From positions 186,001 through 250,000 of the forward strand of contig JAHWDD010000013.1 of NCBI GenBank assembly GCA_023897205.1: a stretch of 64,000 bases of DNA, in the 5' to 3' direction. The position numbers were made by a program, and so were the translations under genes. Origin of the DNA: Exophiala sp. HKRS030. Lineage: Eukaryota; Ascomycota; Eurotiomycetes; Chaetothyriales; Herpotrichiellaceae. This document shows positions 22,812 to 32,933 of the stretch, piece after piece. The stretch's first letter is position 1. Every line of letters begins with the position of its first letter. The notes beneath the pieces were generated by a model. The model searched no databases and was not told the DNA's origin. It saw only the letters and a list, made by a program, of their open reading frames with translations.

Positions 22812-24285
22812 GGTTTTGTCGGCGCCTCGGTATCTCTATCTATCCTCGAGACTTCGTAAAGTCTGAGATGGTTTGGGATCTGAATAATCAATCGATTCCT
22901 TCATGTTGATTTGGCAGCCTGAAAAATCATCGGAGCTCTCCGCCGACTTGTTGTTCTCGCCGACTGTTGTACGAACAAGATAATAACTTCGTACCTACTC
23001 TGAAGGGTTCTTCTTACCTTGGTATCGATGAGATGGAGAGACCTGCTCAGGCCTTCTGAATGTCGGTGATTCATCCTGGTGGTGCTTCTTCGTCTTCTTT
23101 AATGATGTTCGTCAGTACCCCAGAACTTCCTCTTAGGTCAATAGGGAATGGTGGAAGCGAAGCAATTTAGTTGCCGTGTAGTGTAGCTTAGACCTTGGCA
23201 AGAGCTTGGGTATTTTTATATATATTCACGGAGTATATATATATAAATTCCTTTGGATCAACGAAACTCCCTTGTACTCCTTATTCATAGGCATCTTCTT
23301 CTGGTTCTCGGTATCCTGTGAGGGTCGAAGAATCTCCTCTTCCCACATCCCACCTGCTACTCAATTGTCTGTCACATCACCACAATCACAATCATCCACC
23401 TCGGCAAAACCAAGGTTCAGATATGCAGCATTTGCCGGTTAAAAAGTCTACAGTGACGATCGCTTGACCACAAACCGCAAAGCGTGAAGATGATCACATC
23501 ATGTTTTCTGCAAGGGCTCATTGCGGGGTTTGTTACAATCTCAAGAACAGCTGATCATCTTTGTGCGTTGCATGGGGAGAGTTTGCTCGAGTCCCTCCCA
23601 ACGAGTCGCTGTAGGCTCTCTCTCTTGTCTGTCCGACTGCTTTGTGTATGGAAATGGGAGCCAAAGAACAAGACAATTGGATTGCTCATAGAACCACAGC
23701 ATAATCACTGTCATACCGAAGTGATACTGTATTCCGTACGACAATTAAAAGATGCAAAGAAGGTACTCGGTCAACTCGTATGGGTTACAAAGAACTGCGT
23801 ACCCAAAAGGCGACTTCAGAAATGTGATCAACAAATGGGTGAAGGATGATACACCACCACCATGTACCGATACCCGTGTCCACGTTCACTCACTGAACGG
23901 CAGTCGCTTCACCGCCCGCAAAGATTACGACGCGTTGATTTTCAATTCCATTAACCCAGGACTAACGTAGCCGACATATGTGCCCAATGCAACCTCTCGG
24001 AAAAGACAAGGTCAAAAGCCGATCGACGTAGCCTCGTGGAGCAGCCAACAACTGGAGACTGTACATCAAGTACTCGTACTCCAGGGTCTATCACAACACA
24101 GATGATGCGGGGTGAGTCGTGAACTACATCCAAAGAGGAATCTGGACAAGCAAAAGATGTAACTCTCCGCAGCAGCAGATGGACTCGGTACTCGTATAAG
24201 AACAAGCGTCAAACAGCATCATCATAATCTGCATTTGCGTCACTTCTTTCATTCCCAAAAGCTCTACTCAACCTTTACCTTACAG
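22812..24285. other. Intergenic, 1.5 kb, AT-rich in part
   Basis: Divergent region between the MOSC fusion (-) and beta-glucosidase (+). It holds a (TA)n run at 23234-23245 and GTACTCGTAC at 24070-24079, and a frame of 121 codons at 23484-23849 without motifs. No RNA gene seen. Confidence 0.45.
23234..23245. repeat. (TA)n run
   Basis: Six perfect TA units, next to an imperfect inverted copy at about 23217-23224. Confidence 0.7.
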
Positions 24286-26983
24286 ATGGTCGTGATGTTG
24301 ATCTTGACAGCTCTCTTAGCGGCTTTGGTCGGCGACCTCGTCGTCGCTCAAGACTCCGACTATGGCTCCTCGCCACCGGTCTACCCGAGCCCCGGTACAC
24401 AGGGGATCGGCTGGGAAGCGGCCTTTGCCCGGGCCGAAGCATTTGTCGCCAACCTGACCGCGGATGAAAAGGCCCAGCTCGTGACTGGCACTTCGGGTCC
24501 GTGTGTCGGCAACATAGGTGCCATCCCTCGTCTGGGTTTCAACGGTCTCTGTCTCCAGGATGGTCCCCTGGCCATTCGGCAGGCGACCTACGCCTCGGTG
24601 TTTCCGGCCGGACTCACCACCGCCGCTTCGTGGGACAGAGGCCTGATGAACCTCCGAGGCATCTACTTGGGCGCCGAGTTCAAGGGCAAAGGTGCTCACG
24701 TCGCCCTGGGTCCCGTCGTCGCCCCCTTGGGTCGTGCCGCCTACGGTGGTCGCAACTGGGAAGGTTTCTCTCCTGACCCGTACCTGACGGGCGTCGCTGC
24801 GGAGGAGACCATCATGGGGATGCAACAGAGTGGTATCCAAGCCTGCCTCAAACACTTCATCGGCTACGAGCAAGAGACCCAACGAAACCCGAGTCTGTCA
24901 GCTGATAACGTCACGATCGAGTCGGTGTCCTCCAACATCGACGACCGCACACTCCACGAGTTGTACCTCTGGCCCTTTGCCAATGGCGTCAAGGCCGGTG
25001 TCGCATCCATCATGTGCTCTTACAACCGGATCAATGGATCTTATGCCTGCCAAAACTCCAAGACCCAGAATGGATTGTTGAAAGGTGAACTCGGTTTCCA
25101 GGGCTACGTCATGTCAGATTGGGTAAGTAATTTGTTGTTCCTTTTCACAATATGAGTAGCCATCACTTCATCAACAACGGCACCTATCTAGACCCTCATC
25201 TTTGCTAACTCTGTTGTCACAGGGAGGAACACATTCCGGTGTAGCTTCTATCAATGCAGGGTTGGATATGGACATGCCAGGTGAGCAATGAGTATTCTTC
25301 TTCGTCGTCAACGCGGTCTACCTGCTAACACACATAACCCCTTCTTAGGCCCTCTCAGTTTCGGCGGAGATCAAAACTCTTCGTTCTTCGGCGGCAACGT
25401 GACGTCGGCGGTCAACAACGGTTCGGTCTCGGAGACGAGAGTCAACGACATGATCATGCGTATCATGACACCTTACTTTTTCCTCCGGCAGGACGAGTAC
25501 CCTCCCATTGACGGCGAGGAACCTGCCCTGAACTCCAACTTCCCACCTTACGACTACCAATTCACCCTGGGCGCGTCCAATGTCGACGTTCGTGATGACC
25601 ACAACCAACTCATTCGTGAATTGGGATCTGCCGGCACCGTACTCTTGAAGAACGTCGGCATCACTCTCCCCCTGAAAGCACCAAAGACGATGGGAGTATT
25701 CGGCAACGACGCAGGAGACGTGGTGGACGGACTTTATTTCTCTGGTGCAGCATTCCAAAATCAATATGGTTACGGTGAGCCTTTTTTCCACTCCTCTTTC
25801 TTTAAGACTTCCTTCTCTTCCCCCTCCCCCTCAAAAACACTATGAAGATTGCTAACAACATCTATTTTTTGTAGAATACGGTACACTCCCCGTAGCCGGA
25901 GGAAGTGGAACAGGTCGACTGTCTTACCTCGTTTCACCACTAGAAGCCATCAAGGCCCGGGCGGCCCAAGACGGGACCCTGGTTCAATACATTTTGAACA
26001 ACACTCTCCTCAGCACCGAAGGCCCGTCTGGTTTCAGCTCGGCCATTTTGCCCGTCCCCCAAGTGTGCCTGGTTTTCCTCAAGACCTGGGCCTCCGAAGG
26101 TTACGACCGAGTCGGTCTAGAGGCCGACTGGAACAGCACGGGGGTCGTGGAATCGGTGGCTTCGTACTGCAACAACACCGTCGTCATTACACACTCGGGC
26201 GGACTCAACGTGATGCCTTGGGCCGACAACCCCAACGTGACGGCCATTTTGGCCGCTCACTTGCCCGGTGAAGAATCCGGCAACTCGATCGTCGACATTC
26301 TGTATGGGGCGGTGAACCCGAGTGGAAAGTTACCCTACACCATCGCCTTGAACGCGAGCGACTACAACTTCGCTCCCATAACGAATTCCACCGCGCTCGT
26401 CGAGACGGAAGATCCCAACGCTTGGCAGTCCAACTTCACCGAAGGTCTCCTGATCGATTACCGTCACTTCGACTACTACAATCAATCCGTGGCGTTCGAG
26501 TTTGGTTTCGGTTTGTCGCACACCACTTTCGACATGTCCGGGATCGGCGTGACTTCGTCTGGTGTCGCCGGCGGCGGCACTGGCTGGGGCGCCAACAACA
26601 CCGGCGTAACCTCGACACCTCCGTCGACCAACACAAGCTCGCCGGGAGGTAACCCTGCCCTCTGGGAGACCCTGTACACGGTCAACGTCACCGTCGCGAA
26701 CACGGGCGGTGTGGCGGGCGCCGCCGTCCCTCAATTGTACGTGTCACTCCCCCAGGTCCCCGACGGGGACCCCACCCCCGTCAACGTCCTGCGAGGTTTC
26801 GACAAAATCATGCTACAACCCGGACAGTCACAATCAATCGGCTTCGACTTGGCCCGTCGAGACCTGAGTTATTGGGACACCAACGCCCAACAGTGGACCA
26901 TCCCCTCGGGACCCATAGGGTTGAATGCAGGGTTCAGTAGCCGTGACTTTAGACAGACGTCCCAAATCACCGTGGTTTCTTAA
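24286..26983 (+). CDS. Secreted GH3 beta-glucosidase
   Basis: Glycoside hydrolase family 3 enzyme that releases glucose from the non-reducing ends of beta-glucosides. There are four exons (24286-25122, 25223-25280, 25349-25774, 25875-26983), giving 809 aa. The ATG at 24286 gives a signal peptide (VVMLILTALLAALVGDLVVA). The first domain carries RLGFNGLCLQDGPLAIR and KHFIGYEQE, and the nucleophile Asp is in YVMSDWGG, split by intron 1. The second domain holds GSAGTVLLKN and LPGEESGNSIVDILYG, with PSGKLPYT. The C-terminus is a fibronectin III-like domain. There are many N-x-S/T sites. The expected location is outside the cell, in cellulose or glucan breakdown. Confidence 0.93.
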
Positions 26984-27322
26984 CGAATTAATCAGCACTC
27001 AAGCCGAAACCTTGGGGCTGTTTACAAGCGTCCGAGCAATAATGACGAAATGAGAAAAGAAAACAAAAACGAAAAAAGCAAAAGAACAGACACTGGTGAG
27101 GTAGTTAGCTAGCCCCAACTAAAAGGTCGTTGGTCAACATTCGAAGGTGGAGTCGAGATGAATCGAATCATGTATATACAAATCAATCGGCTCACTCACT
27201 CACTCAGTCGTGCCTTACTTCATAACATAACGATAATGCATGCAATAGACTATTTACCTAGGCATGTACTCAAACACTGTATGTTCAGAAATCCTTTAAG
27301 AGGTGTACTAAGCCTTCAAAAT
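26984..27322. other. Convergent 3' intergenic region
   Basis: 339 bp between GH3 (+) and Tul1-like (-) stop codons. It contains a purine-rich tract around 27049-27087 with AAAAACGAAAAAAG, probably 3'-end sequence. Confidence 0.5.
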
Positions 27323-29614
27323 CTACAACGGCGGCAAACCTTCTCTACATACAGGACAAACGAGTCTCAAATTCATCCATCCTTCCAAACACTCGGCGTG
27401 GAAAATATGTCGACAAGGCGTGACCATGTAATTTCTCTGCTCCAGCCAGGCCGAACCTCTTCCTGACCCAGAACCGTCCGTCTTCGAAACAACAGGAACA
27501 TCAATCTCGTTCATACATATGGCACAATCAAACACCTTTCTGGTTTTGTCGTCTTTATCTTTGGCCTCGGACGCCGACGCCAGCAGACCAATCGACATGC
27601 CGTTGGCTTCAACGTCGTCTTCGCGTAGAACAGGATGGTAGTCGTACGCCGGCGGACACCAAGAATCGCGGACCAGTAGCCGTGGGCCGAGAAATTGTTG
27701 GCTAATAAGAATGGCGACCTGAACCCATAGCCAACCCAGCAAGATAACCCCCGTGGCCGGACTCGTGTCGATGGAAAGAATATTGCGGTCCGCAAAGTAC
27801 CAGTACAAAATGGGCAGAGGGCGCAGGACGCTCGAGCCGATAACGTATTCCCACCCCAGAGCTTTGCGACAGTTGCGCATTGCATTGCGGTATATTTGAG
27901 GCCACCAGAAGGAGAAGTAGGCGAAGATGAGGAGGTTCGCGTAGGCGGAACGGAGTGTTCGCGGCCATGACAAGGCCCACAGGGAGAAAAACATCAACAT
28001 GACGAGGGAGAAGTAAAATCGTGAGTAGATTGCGGCAAAGGATGCTCGAGGGCTAGGAATATCGGCTGGGGTTGTCGGATCTTGGTCCGAAGGTAAAAGA
28101 ATGGGCGTGGCACCCTGAGGCCGAGGAGTGGTGGCTGGAAGTGGAAGGCCGACTGTGCCGTCTGCGCTGGTAGGTGCAGGTGTGGAAGTCGTAGTTGTGG
28201 GTGTGGGGGTGGGCGCTGGTGCTGGCGAGGGAGTGGTCGTTGCAGTTGCAGTCGAGTTCTGCGTCGTCACGGTCCGCCTCCGTCTCTCTTGTTCTGCTCG
28301 TTGAGGATCGCCTACCTGCACTGTCCAAATGTCGAAGACGAACTTAACCTCTAGAAAAGCGACATGGATGCATGCTAGGAATGCAGCTGCGGCAACCATA
28401 AGGAAGGACGCCTCATCCACCATCAATAACGCTATGAGCACGAATAGTAGCATTCCGTCCCCAAGCGCGGCGATGACGATGCCCTGGTAAGCAATCCGAC
28501 TTCTTGTGGATGGTGTGGCCGCTTTCTCCATTTGACGTTTGAGCAGGGCAATTTGAAGGCCCAAAGCCATGATGAAGGAGAAGATCAAACGTTGAGCTAG
28601 CGCCCAGTACGTCTCGACCTTGGGGCCGAAAATCGCATCGGTACTGAGCATGTAGCCACAGTCGGGAGACATGACGACAGCGGAGTAAGTGAGTAGGGGA
28701 GGGCGACCGATGGGGGCTCCTTCAGGGTGTTCGAGTTCCTCCTCGACTCGATGCAGATAATTGTGCGTTTGGCCCGGTTCCTGATCTTCGTACCTATGAG
28801 GCAATGGTTGCAACCAGACAATCAATTCACATTGTGGCGCAAAGGCTAATCCATCCGAGACGTCTTCAAGAGTCGTTTCCCAATACTGGTGGACTGTCCG
28901 GTTCATAACATGTCGTGATGCGTTGAACGTGTCGGCGTTGAGAGCAAAATGGGGCAGAGCTGGAAATGCATCGAATTTCGAGCTGGTGGTGGACATGATG
29001 ATCTGACCAGATGGTAAATGGACTCCTTGTAATCTGGCCTGCCATCCATTGCCTGGAGACGAGTCCGTCCACATGGAAATGTCGGCTTTGATCGCAGATG
29101 GTTCATGGTCGTGGTCATGGCCTTCAGTAGAATCAACCAGAGTAAAACTAACTTCGCCTTCCTTTTCGGTGATGTTTCTTTCGAATCTGGCTACCATGTA
29201 ATCCTTGCCAGGATCGATTGCAGTCAAATTGGGCGTCGGAGATGAAAGGAAGGTCTCAAAACGGGAGAACTTCCCCCTAATTTCTCCAGTGACCTTTTCA
29301 TAGATGGGCAATCCATCGTTGAGGTCGATGCCTTCCCAGGCATTTTCATACTGCTGCTGGCTCAACGAACGCGCCTGGGGTAGTAACTCCCATTGATATC
29401 CATCAGTATCGCGGAAGCCGGTCAAATTGAGCCATCTGTCCGACTGAGCATCGAAATGGCCGTAAGATGAATTTGTCAAGACATCGAGTTCTCGTTGATG
29501 GCGTTCTTCAATACGATCTGTATCGACTTGGAAACGTCGTCGCGCTGGCTGGTCGGGAGTGAAAAAGATGAAAAGCAGCAGAATCACCAAAAGAACAACT
29601 CGAGGCCCTTCCAT
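27323..29614 (-). CDS. TUL1: DSC E3 ubiquitin ligase subunit, Tul1/Dsc1-like
   Basis: Multi-spanning Golgi/endosomal RING E3 ligase of the DSC complex, which in filamentous fungi processes SREBP and clears membrane proteins. Single exon, 763 aa. It begins with a signal-anchor helix (VVLLVILLLFIFF), then a lumenal domain of about 300 residues, then about seven hydrophobic helices broken by a Thr/Pro-rich low-complexity loop around residues 430-515. A C-terminal RING finger occupies about 695-763: CAICMNEIDV, then PCRHIFHAECLEGWM and CPVC. The order of domains and length match the Tul1 family. It shares a 319 bp divergent promoter with the Zrg17-like gene. Confidence 0.93.
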   Translation of the reverse strand: MEGPRVVLLVILLLFIFFTPDQPARRRFQVDTDRIEERHQRELDVLTNSSYGHFDAQSDRWLNLTGFRDTDGYQWELLPQARSLSQQQYENAWEGIDLNDGLPIYEKVTGEIRGKFSRFETFLSSPTPNLTAIDPGKDYMVARFERNITEKEGEVSFTLVDSTEGHDHDHEPSAIKADISMWTDSSPGNGWQARLQGVHLPSGQIIMSTTSSKFDAFPALPHFALNADTFNASRHVMNRTVHQYWETTLEDVSDGLAFAPQCELIVWLQPLPHRYEDQEPGQTHNYLHRVEEELEHPEGAPIGRPPLLTYSAVVMSPDCGYMLSTDAIFGPKVETYWALAQRLIFSFIMALGLQIALLKRQMEKAATPSTRSRIAYQGIVIAALGDGMLLFVLIALLMVDEASFLMVAAAAFLACIHVAFLEVKFVFDIWTVQVGDPQRAEQERRRRTVTTQNSTATATTTPSPAPAPTPTPTTTTSTPAPTSADGTVGLPLPATTPRPQGATPILLPSDQDPTTPADIPSPRASFAAIYSRFYFSLVMLMFFSLWALSWPRTLRSAYANLLIFAYFSFWWPQIYRNAMRNCRKALGWEYVIGSSVLRPLPILYWYFADRNILSIDTSPATGVILLGWLWVQVAILISQQFLGPRLLVRDSWCPPAYDYHPVLREDDVEANGMSIGLLASASEAKDKDDKTRKVFDCAICMNEIDVPVVSKTDGSGSGRGSAWLEQRNYMVTPCRHIFHAECLEGWMNLRLVCPVCREGLPPL

Positions 29615-29933
29615 CCACTAAGCCCTAGACTCTTGCGACGCATCGCAGAGTTGAAGACAAGGATAAGAAGATGACGGGGGATGATGAGACTGGGATGGAA
29701 TGGAATGAAATATGTGGCTGATTGATTCTCTTCTACTAATACCTTGTTCTATTCAGCCAATCGGAGTCGCTCCTCTCCATTTTCCCTCCGCAGACACGCA
29801 GCACGGAGACAACGACTTTCTCCTTGCATGTTCAGTTCTGTCGACAACGTTCCTACTACTCGATATTCGCCCAGCATTCACTCGTACCTTGTTCCAGAGG
29901 CACAGGCCTCACCAGGAACTCCCATCCTCCAAC
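29615..29933. promoter_or_regulatory. Shared promoter of the TUL1-like and ZRG17-like genes
   Basis: 319 bp between divergent starts. The + strand frame is open through it from an ATG at 29712, which would add a hydrophobic stretch. I prefer the ATG at 29934 because the peptide before it is not family-like. Confidence 0.4.
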
Positions 29934-31346
29934 ATGGCCAACAACATGCCACTCCCAATCCCGCCTCGCACTCCTACCCCTGACCCAGAAGAACCCTCCT
30001 CACCCCAGATTCTCGCTTCGACAGATCCAGAGTTACAGTTTGACAATAACAGTCTCTCACCTCTGCATGCCGAAAGAGAAAACATGAGCTCGTTGGGTGG
30101 AACACTGTCTTCGCCAGTCAGTCCGTTAAAACAACACACCAATAATGGTGTGGGACCTTTCAATTTCCAGCCTTCGACCATGGCCAAGTCACCAGTCATA
30201 AAGTCCAATATCGGCCAGCGACGGGGTCACAAATACAAACATAGCAGTGTGTCGCATCAGATCTTTCTAGAGCCTCCTCCACGAGCACCCTTGGCCCTCC
30301 CGAATTCTCTCCCCATCCCTACGTTCGCAGAGTGCAGGGCAAGCATGACGAATGACCAGAAGGTCCGCTTCTACTGGAGCATATGTCATATGGCGGTGGC
30401 AGGGTATACGGCGTGGAATGCCCATGGGTCGGCAGCAATGGAGGCACTTTCGCATCTGATCTTTTACGATTCATTGGGTGCCCTCTTGTGTGTCTTGGTC
30501 GAGATATTCTCAAACTTCGAGGTGTGGGGGAGATCGAGCGTCCGACATCCGTTCGGACTGCAGCGCATGGAGGTCATTGCGGGATTCGCCTTGTCTGTGC
30601 TGTTGATCTTCTTTGGGTTCGACCTGATATCACACAACGCGAAACACGCCCTCGAAGGAATCGGCCATGAACCACACCATCCACATACCCACGCCCGTGT
30701 TACGACCGGCACGATCGACCTGACCGCGTTGATCGCGTTGGCGGCCACTCTTGTCTCGGCTGTCGGTTTGCAGAATCACGCTCGCATCGGGAAAGCCATG
30801 AGATTTGCAGCTATGGAAAACCTGCCGTCGCTGTTGAGCAACCCGTCACATTTTCTGACGCTGTCATGTTCGGCCACCATGCTGATGCTCCCTTTGCTGT
30901 CCCTGCACACCTACGAATGGGTGGATAAGATCCTCTCCCTGAGCATAGCTTTGAGCATGCTCTTTCTGGGTGTGCACCTGGGTCGCAACGTGGGGGCTAT
31001 GCTGTTGATGTCACTTCCATCGAGATCCGCCGACGTTGCCGAGGTGGTCAAGGCCATCGAAGCTCAACCGTCTGTCCGGAGCGTGGAACAAGCCAAGTTC
31101 TGGCAGGCACATTATGGCATGGGCATGGCAAATCTGAGACTGAGAGTCATTGGGACGGAAGAAAATCTACTCAAACTCAGAGAAACAATCTCCAGCATTA
31201 TTAGGAATCGGCTGAGTGGAGGATATGGGTCCGGGAGCAGTGGTCAGAAATGGGAAGTCAGTGTTCAATTCAAGGTTGACAACGACAGTGCCATTTCTCA
31301 GAGTCATGCTCACTTTTCACCCGGGCCGAGATGGACTCCTACGTGA
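29934..31346 (+). CDS. ZRG17: Cation diffusion facilitator, Zrg17-like zinc transporter subunit
   Basis: Member of the CDF/ZnT family, 470 aa, single exon. About 120 Pro/Ser-rich residues precede six hydrophobic segments (from about FYWSICHMAVAGYTAW), with a short His-rich loop (HEPHHPHTHAR) and a cytosolic C-terminal domain with EAQPSVRSVEQAKFW. The usual metal motif HxxxD is altered at both sites: TM2 has LSHLIFYDSLGALL and TM5 has ENLPSLLSNPSHFL. This fits Zrg17, which in yeasts acts as the partner of Msc2/Cis4 to load zinc into the endoplasmic reticulum. The name rests on this pattern, not on a search. Confidence 0.85.
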   Translation: MANNMPLPIPPRTPTPDPEEPSSPQILASTDPELQFDNNSLSPLHAERENMSSLGGTLSSPVSPLKQHTNNGVGPFNFQPSTMAKSPVIKSNIGQRRGHKYKHSSVSHQIFLEPPPRAPLALPNSLPIPTFAECRASMTNDQKVRFYWSICHMAVAGYTAWNAHGSAAMEALSHLIFYDSLGALLCVLVEIFSNFEVWGRSSVRHPFGLQRMEVIAGFALSVLLIFFGFDLISHNAKHALEGIGHEPHHPHTHARVTTGTIDLTALIALAATLVSAVGLQNHARIGKAMRFAAMENLPSLLSNPSHFLTLSCSATMLMLPLLSLHTYEWVDKILSLSIALSMLFLGVHLGRNVGAMLLMSLPSRSADVAEVVKAIEAQPSVRSVEQAKFWQAHYGMGMANLRLRVIGTEENLLKLRETISSIIRNRLSGGYGSGSSGQKWEVSVQFKVDNDSAISQSHAHFSPGPRWTPT

Positions 31347-31839
31347 TATTAAACTAACAGATAGATGTATCATTATTTGTAGTTATAATGTTGTTATGAA
31401 TACATGAAAGTTTTGGATCCCGGGGTGTCTCTACAATCGAGACAGTGATGTCTTCTGATATTTTACATGCGGCTATTGTGTATGTGTATGAATAGGCCAT
31501 TCTGTGAGACCTCCTTGCATCTCTTGTAAGCGTGCGCGAGATGCCATTCGTAGAAAAGTGAAGAGCTCAGGTTTAGCCAGGTTCGTATATCGCCCGATCG
31601 ATTCCGACCCTCAGACTTATCTTTGAAAACGAAAGTCCGTCCAAGTCCTTTTCCACGGCTCTAAAAATGCAAGATCTGGCAAGCCATGTCTGCTCTCGTC
31701 TTGGACGACCTCTCGTAGTAGGAGCATACATAGAGCCCTGAATGCCACTCGTCTGGTCGTCGTTGCTACAATGAGCCGCGATGTGACACTGGAGTTATGC
31801 AACAATGGTGTCTGTTCATCGTGAGGCGTCCGGGTCGTC
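31347..31839. other. Convergent 3' intergenic region
   Basis: 493 bp between ZRG17-like (+) and IF3 (-) stop codons. Minus-strand frames overlap the IF3 end without motifs. Confidence 0.5.
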
Positions 31840-32568
31840 TCATGGGATCTTCGCGGTGATTGTAGTCTGCCTGGGAAATGATCCCTGCATTGGAACGACC
31901 TCGGTAGCTCCAAGTTCTTGAATTTTCTCCTGGACAGTCCGTAGCAACTCCTCGGCCTCCTGCTGTGTTGCTTTTCTCTGATACTTTCTCGCGGCCAGGA
32001 GCAATTCGACTTTCTTCCCCTTGCGCAAGAACTCTTCTAGTTGTTTCATCTTCAACTGAAGGTCATTCCCACTGATGGCCCAGTTCAATTCGATCTGCTT
32101 CGGTTTCTTCTCTTTCTGTGCGAGCTGAGATTGTCGAGCTGCCGACTCTTTACTGTTGATCCTCTGGATCAAATCCTTCCGTTGTACCACTTGTACGATT
32201 GCATGGTCGCCGTCTCCGGATTTACTCAACTGGAGGACATACTGTTCGGATCGATCAATGTCGCGGAGTAACTGGGCAAGAGGTTTCGGTTCGGAGAGCT
32301 TGTTGTCGGGGGTCTTTTCTTGTACATAGCGAGTCTCGATCTTCTCGTTCAGAGTGAACGACTCGGCGATCTTATCGTCGATGGTGACAATCTTGATCTT
32401 GGTGCCAGGTTTCCTCCCTCGAGGTCCAGCAGCGAGAGTGGGTGTGTCAACAAACCATCTTCTCGAGATAAGTTGTGACGGTGGTAGTAATGATCGGGAT
32501 TGAGGCCTAATGCACTGTGCGACTTGCCGCAGCAGCAGCGGCTTCACTGATACGAAAGTCCGCTGCAT
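31840..32568 (-). CDS. AIM23: Mitochondrial translation initiation factor IF-3
   Basis: Mitochondrial IF3, which keeps ribosomal subunits apart and proofreads initiation in the matrix. 242 aa, single exon. The frame opens earlier at 32604 without a good start. The ATG at 32568 begins a basic presequence (MQRTFVSVKPLLLRQ) of about 50 residues. The N-domain has LNEKIETRYVQ. The C-domain has the diagnostic KQIELNWAISGNDLQLKMKQ (about residues 155-175) followed by FLRKGKKVELLLAARK. The protein ends in a beta strand with TITAKIP. It is divergent with the GDA1-like gene. Confidence 0.92.
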   Translation of the reverse strand: MQRTFVSVKPLLLRQVAQCIRPQSRSLLPPSQLISRRWFVDTPTLAAGPRGRKPGTKIKIVTIDDKIAESFTLNEKIETRYVQEKTPDNKLSEPKPLAQLLRDIDRSEQYVLQLSKSGDGDHAIVQVVQRKDLIQRINSKESAARQSQLAQKEKKPKQIELNWAISGNDLQLKMKQLEEFLRKGKKVELLLAARKYQRKATQQEAEELLRTVQEKIQELGATEVVPMQGSFPRQTTITAKIP

Positions 32569-32933
32569 CCAACTGTACAAGCAATGAAACAATATACAAG
32601 ACAATACAACAGCAAAGGGAAAAGAAAATCGTCGACCTGCGCAACTTTTACTTTGACTGATTGATCAATTGGAGACTTAAAAAAAGTTCCCCAGAATCGG
32701 TTTCAATTGTTCCTTGTGGCGCCGGAGACTCGCCAATCACTTTCGAACTCCATCAGCGGCGAGACGCGGCGCAGGGAAGATCAAGCGAACAGATCGCGCG
32801 ACCAAAAAGTACTCCGTATGTACAATCTTTTTGGTTGAATCTCCCTCCCCTCCTGTCCCCTTGCCGATTGTCCTTTTTTATCGATTTCCTTTTCCCAATC
32901 CCTCTCCTTTTCCTCCCTCCCTCACACACACAC
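32569..32933. promoter_or_regulatory. Shared promoter of IF3 and GDA1-like genes
   Basis: 365 bp between divergent starts, with TACTCCGTA at 32810-32818 and a long pyrimidine tract at about 32838-32920 just before the + strand ATG. Confidence 0.45.

Noticed and set aside
32661..32933. N-terminal extension of the GDA1-like protein
   Set aside because: CT-rich leader without an ATG in good context. The type II signal anchor layout fits the ATG at 32934.
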